Shown one piece after another: positions 59,267 to 64,000 of a stretch of DNA of 64,000 nt. The position numbers and the translations under genes are program-made. A model generated the notes under the pieces. That model was not told where the DNA came from and made no database searches. It was given only the letters and a program-made list of their open reading frames with translations. Source of the DNA: Lineus longissimus (Eukaryota > Nemertea > Pilidiophora > Heteronemertea > Lineidae); the NCBI RefSeq assembly GCF_910592395.1, contig NC_088317.1:10728001-10792000 (forward strand), read 5' to 3'. Position 1 is the first letter of the stretch. The number at the start of each line of letters is the position of its first letter.

Positions 59267-61571
59267 TGTCACCAGGAAAGAAAAGCATGCGACATAACGC
59301 CGATCTATTTGTATAAAGTGATAATTGGAAGGTATATGGTAGGAAATATCAATAAAATAATCATTCCATGTCGTCTTTTGAGGGCATTTTTGATTGTAAA
59401 AATATATGTGTACGTAACCGGAGTCTCTGCAATGATAATTTCATCACAGCAGTCTCGCGCAAGTAGAAGTTCTTTACCTATTAGTTCTTCACTTATTAGT
59501 CTGGAGCAAAGCCATACGTTTTCCATTACGATTTCACTACGATGTTTGACCAGAAGGAGCAGTGCGCGAGATATGCTAATGAGCAGACTTCCCTCGCTTG
59601 AGTTTCGGAAGAATGTTCCATATCGCGCTAAGCTGATCACTGCTGACCATGACAGGCGTGCAACGGTAGGTTTCTGCTCCTTAACTTCCACCCTAATACG
59701 GTACTCAGAGTCACCATTTGATGGGAATGGGACATTGCCCTCACTGTGTATGGAGTCATAGGGATAAGAAGACATTATTCATAAGTGTTGGTGCAAGTGA
59801 TTTTGCCCAAAAAGCATGCGCATGCAAAGAACAAGATGTGCAAGGTATCACGTGCATGACCATGACGACGTGCAGAAAGTGCACTGGCCAGTGCATACCC
59901 TATGGCTATGTACTAGTAAACATAGTAAACATGAACAACATCATTATTCATATGCAGTTCATTTTACTCCGAGCTTTTCCTGAAACATATAGGCATGATG
60001 ATTAGGCCTACTATGTACCATTACCAATAACAGCACTAGATCATGTAGATGTCAACAACATGAACCGTATAAGCCCGCATGGCGCATGTGGCGCATGCGT
60101 CTAAACCAAAGCCCAAAAAACACTTGTTTTGGTCTATTTCACTTGTGTTTCCCCCGTCTTCCAGTCCATAATACATTTAGAGTTAACAATCCCCGATCAT
60201 GGCCCAAAAAAGGTCAGCAGTTGACTGAAGGAACACAACTGTTCAATGGATTTATAGTTGAATGCGATCAAACTGCGTCTTTCCAATGGGGGATTGTAAA
60301 TTTAACCCCATGGGCCTAGGGAAGGCCCTATAACAATACTTTCGACACAGTTACTATCTGCGCTGCCTCCACCATGTTACACGCAGTGCTCACTGCTGAT
60401 TCTAAAATGCGCCTCCTAGTCAAAACACGACTTATGTTCTTCTAGGAATAGATCTCTTTCCAATATTTCGTCATTCCACTATCGTCATCACCTGATCATA
60501 CTTTGATTGACATTACAGGCACACGTCGACAGAGCACTCTTCCACTTAACGACACAGTGGCTATCCAAGTAGCAGTATAGGTAAATATCAATATCCCCAC
60601 ACAGTGGCCTGAGTGGGTTTCCGTCTTAAAGGGACACTATAGGTAGGAACTAGGTTCGCAAGATAGAGTTACCGGTACATGAAGTAGTCAATGGGGGTTT
60701 CTTACCTCTTGTAGGTCGAAACTTTTCGCGCTTGTACGAGGAATACATTCAGCGCGCTGAATCTAACAAGACCCAATGCCCCATAGTCATTTGTCGAAAC
60801 ACGATTTATCTTGTGGTAGCATCTCTTGCCAATATTTAATAATAGCACTATTGTCATCACCTCATCATACTTTCATTGACATTACAGGCACACATCCACA
60901 TAGCACTCTTCAAATCATCGACACAGTGGTTATCCAACTAGGATTCACATTCTCCCCCCATCCATTTCAAAGGCCACGGGGGACCTGTTCCACCTACATG
61001 TACTGTACTGCCATGGCAAATGCAGCTGACACTGCCTTCTAGTCTCATAATAAATTTTGCTTTCCTCAATAATAACATTTCTTCTTCTTCAATGCTTTCA
61101 TCATTCCAAACTTCTCCTCCTCCGACTTTTACAGGGGTACAGTCATGGCAATCAAAACCCAAATACCCAAACCCACCCACCAAATATCAATGAAATCTGT
61201 GAAATTGCTTTATCACCCACTGCCTGGTGCTATCGTGGACTTGCACTTAAATACAAGTATAGTTCCGTACTCCTAGTATAATAGAGCCTTTATAATTAAA
61301 TAACGTCATACTATAATGTACACTACATATTAATAATATTTATCTTACCAATTTATTACCAACATTTTGCTTAATGAAAAAATTAGTAAGATAGAAACCT
61401 ACCAAATTCTTGTCAAGAAAATTATTATCAATTATATTCTTGTTAATTTCTTACCAATTAATTTCTTACAAATAATTATCTTTGTTAGATCTGGTAAGAC
61501 TTTAATTAGAAATTTTTTCCTTAGACCTTTATTTCTTATAATTTCTTACTAAGAAAAAAATTACCAGGTTT
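59267..61571. other. Non-coding region with a ~140-bp duplication
   Basis: Open frames on both strands at 59305-59775 overlap almost entirely and match nothing I know. The segments 60430-60570 and 60795-60940 are related (CATCACCTGATCATACTTTG-like, GACATTACAGGCACAC, GACACAGTGG). The AT-rich stretch 61340-61570 is full of TTACCAA/TTCTTAC words and precedes the B-type element. Confidence 0.35.
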
Positions 61572-61617
61572 TTGGCTCACCGTAGGGGAGTCTATACGAT
61601 ACCGCAGTGTCCGTCGT

Positions 61618-61652
<35 letters not shown>

Positions 61653-63226
61653 CGTCGTATCCTAGTTCAAAAACAGTGGCACGTTTTTTAACCGCTACGC
61701 CTATGAACTTAAAACTTTGTACACATGACCCCCTAGGTCAGATGACCCGTGACACTAAATTTCTGTCCGATCTGATTCTCTACTTGGCCACCAGGGGGCC
61801 AAATGTGGATATCTAAAAAGTGTGATATCTCGCTTATTGGTGACTTGTTTTCGATAAAACTTTTGTGGTAGGTACTCATAGCAAGGATACATCATATATC
61901 TTACGGGTTTTTAATTTGATCTACTTTTCAAGGTCGCAGAGGTCAAATGGCGTGAATTGGCCGTTTGAGTGTAACTATGGCACGTTTCTCAACCACCAAA
62001 GCTATGAGCTTGAAACTTGGTACATATAACCCCCTATATCAGATAACCTCTGGTGCTGAATTTCAGCCTGATCTGATTCTTGACTTTGCCACCAGGGGGC
62101 CAAAACAGAAAAAGTAAGAAGTGCAATAGCCTGCTTATTAGCAAATTGTTTTTGATGAAATTTTTATGGCAGGGACCCCTAGCAAGGTTACCTCAGATGT
62201 TGCACAATTTTTCGGATTTGACCTACTTTTTAAGGTCGCAGAGGTCAAATGGCGTAAATTTGCCGTTTGAGTGTAACTATGGCACGTTTCTCAACCGCAA
62301 CAGTTATGAACTTGAAACTTTGAACAAATGACCCCCTAGGTCAGTTGACCTTTTACACTGAATTTTGGTTCGGTCTGATTATTGACTTGGCCACCAGGGG
62401 GCCCAAACTCAAAACGTGTGATTTCTCGCTTATTACTGATTTGTTTTTGATAAAAGTTTCATGGTAGGTACTCCCAGCAAGGATACATCACATATCTTAC
62501 GGGTTTTTGATTTGACCCACCTTTCAAGTTCACAGAGGTCAAAGTTGAAAACTTTACCGTTCTTGGTACGTTTTGTCGTTGTTCAATGTAAAGAGTTTTA
62601 ATTTTGTGTAATGATGCATCTAAGAAGCCACTATTTGTATGCCAAGTTTCAGCCAGATCGGAATTCAAATATGGCCGAAATTGCATGTTTTGTGGGTTTT
62701 TCCTCGTATTGTGGCAATCAAAAGGTCGTGAGTTCAAACCCCGGTCAAGGACAGCCAAAAATATTTTTCATCTTTTCCTTTTTTCTTTTCTGAGTTCTAT
62801 CTTACATTTTCTTCATTTTTTGATTTATTTGGTGCCATAGATTTAATTAGGCGGCCATCTTGGAAATCGTTTTTTGCCGATTGCTGTAGTGTAACGAGTG
62901 ATGAAATTGTTATGGTCAGGTGGATGTGTCTACATATCACCCTGGTTTGTTATTTGACCTACCTGTCAGGGTCACTGAGGTCAAAGTTAAAAATATATTC
63001 GCCATTGTCATGGAGTGGCACGTTTCTTCACTATCATTTTCACCTAGACTCTACAAGCTTGGAACCACAAGTCTCGGATTCACCACTTGGCCAGGGCCGG
63101 CTCTGAACTGGTCACAGATGCATGTATAAATTATGAGAGGCCTACATACTGTAGCACTTTCTGTAACTGTCTACTAAAAATACTTACGGTGAGCACAATG
63201 GCCCCTGGCCGTTTCATTTCTTATCA
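61572..63226 (+). mobile_element. B-type repeat element, ~1.65 kb
   Basis: Begins TTGGCTCACCGTA, GTCTATACGATACCGC and about 10-12 GTC units (61611-61650). Three standard monomers follow with CTCF-like cores at about 61786, 62087 and 62389 and AGGTCA direct repeats near 61930, 62231 and 62525. A diverged part runs from about 62540 to 63180 and includes a tRNA-like B box. It ends TACGGTGAGC, the AATGGCCCCTGGCC hairpin, and GTTTCATTT. Confidence 0.85.
62722..62745 (+). other. tRNA-like B box in the B-type element
   Basis: GGTCGTGAGTTCAAACCCCG resembles the RNA polymerase III B-box consensus GGTTCGANNCC. No matching A box or cloverleaf was found, so this is probably a SINE fragment rather than a tRNA gene. 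Confidence 0.35.
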
Positions 63227-64000
63227 GATTCCTGTAATCTAAATCTTAGCAATATTTATGGGCCCCAGACCCACAGTCTGGGGACCATATTGATATTGCT
63301 GGAAGTTCTACATTCTTCTATCTGTTCACCCACAAACATTATTGTGAGTGTTCTCTAAAACACCTAAATAAACCAAAAATCTTTCTTCCGTATACCACCA
63401 AACATAACCCCAACCATTCAACGTCACCAAAGACTTTTCAAAATTTGGGTTCATTTTGATGCTTTTGAAGCGTTTTTATGCGCCGATTTTCTGATTTGCT
63501 TTCAAATCTCCGGCACGATTCTGTCAATCACACGTACATTAGCAAAAGCTCCGCCCCGTAATGGAGACGTCATATCCTCATGCATCATGGCGGCAGTATC
63601 TCTTTGCCGAAGTGGGGGATTCCCCGAAGTGGCGAGCTGTCGAGTATTTTGAGCAAAGAACGACGGTTGAATGTTGGAATAAAATAAAGGAATAGCCTTA
63701 AATGCTTATCGATGATCCATCCTGCCCATCTGAAAAGGTTAGGGTGTTGTTTAAATGTTATTGAGCGTGTGATTTTGAGAAAGCGCGAGCGTGTTTGTCC
63801 GGAAATAGATCATCCGCGAAACGGAATAGACTTCAATCCTCCATACGTGTACTGTGTGGGCCCGTGGGGGCTATCAAATTTGCTGACAAGCAAATTTCAA
63901 ATTTCTAGTAATCTCTTGTCTCTTAGTTATTCATATTCTATCAAAAGTATAAAAAAGGATTTAATTGAATTGTCATCTCAAAACAAAACGTAGTACAGTA
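63227..64000. other. Window end, possible promoter or first exon
   Basis: ATGGCGGCAGTATC at 63587 opens a 21-codon frame starting MAAVSLCRSGG, with CpG-rich flanks. ATGGCGGC also matches the YY1 core. No donor follows, so a first exon is not supported. The frame at 63712-63993 is of unknown meaning. Confidence 0.25.

Noticed and set aside
59305-59775. Overlapping 156-aa (minus) and 150-aa (plus) open frames
   Set aside because: They cover the same bases on opposite strands, I recognise no domain in either, and no splice or promoter context singles one out. Left unassigned; a protein search could still rescue the minus frame.
62722-62745. tRNA gene
   Set aside because: Only a B-box-like stretch is present; no A box or cloverleaf could be built around it.
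63587-63652. Short MAAV... frame as a first exon
   Set aside because: It ends in a stop after 21 codons and no GT donor in frame follows; recorded only as a possible promoter-proximal feature.

Overview
The window is eukaryotic nuclear DNA, most likely from a marine invertebrate. It has spliced genes with GT/AG introns, many nested transposable elements, minisatellites and homopolymer tracts, and no operons or bacterial signals. Short palindromic words (TAGGCCTA, TACATGTA) and abundant GTC-microsatellite repeats recall deuterostome or lophotrochozoan invertebrates, but I cannot place a species. Most of the sequence is transposon-derived.

Host genes. (1) Plus strand, about 1.1-5.2 kb: 3' exons of an uncharacterised gene resembling the large family often labelled SAMD3-like in fish and invertebrates. 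(2) Plus strand, 21.8-25.9 kb: a compact five-exon gene predicted to encode about 122 aa with a basic linker and one chromodomain that keeps the methyl-lysine aromatic cage. (3) Minus strand, 29.4-33.6 kb: a multi-exon gene, mostly with phase-1 introns, carrying a CxxC-type cysteine cluster and a coiled-coil/acidic tail like those attached to KDZ transposases, but with no transposase core in between.

Repeats. The dominant theme is a set of related non-autonomous elements (called A, B and C here) at 1-483, 2694-3832, 5720-9111, 9221-10293, 10294-11712, 38041-38942, 48963-57541 and 61572-63226. They share a 5' end with a GCTCA-type subterminal sequence, a microsatellite-like block near the 5' end, and a 3' end with a matching inverted repeat followed by a small GC-rich hairpin. 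A and B bodies are tandem ~300-bp monomers, each carrying a CTCF-like core (TGGCCACCAGGGGGC) and a nuclear-receptor DR3 (AGGTCA-cag-AGGTCA).

Other elements: a PIF/Harbinger-like fold-back element (15.5-16.4 kb, TTA target duplication), a decayed APE-type LINE (16.55-20.9 kb, minus), a 3'-truncated Tc1-like element with IR/DR ends (23.5-24.5 kb, minus), an isolated LINE ORF1-like segment with 15-bp direct repeats (34.3-36.2 kb), several MITE hairpins, and minisatellites of 68, 88 and 184 bp.

From 39.6 to 59.3 kb lies one Ty3/Gypsy-type retrotransposon broken into pieces by later insertions. One insertion (41329-44637) interrupts its protease/pol region and is unusual: a gag-bearing element whose ~0.8-kb LTR-like ends are in inverted, not direct, orientation, flanked by a perfect 5-bp target duplication. 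The second interruption (45583-47808) splits the reverse transcriptase and the third (48963-57541) is an 8.6-kb A-type element. The host genes are separated by these repeats; I see no evidence that they act together.
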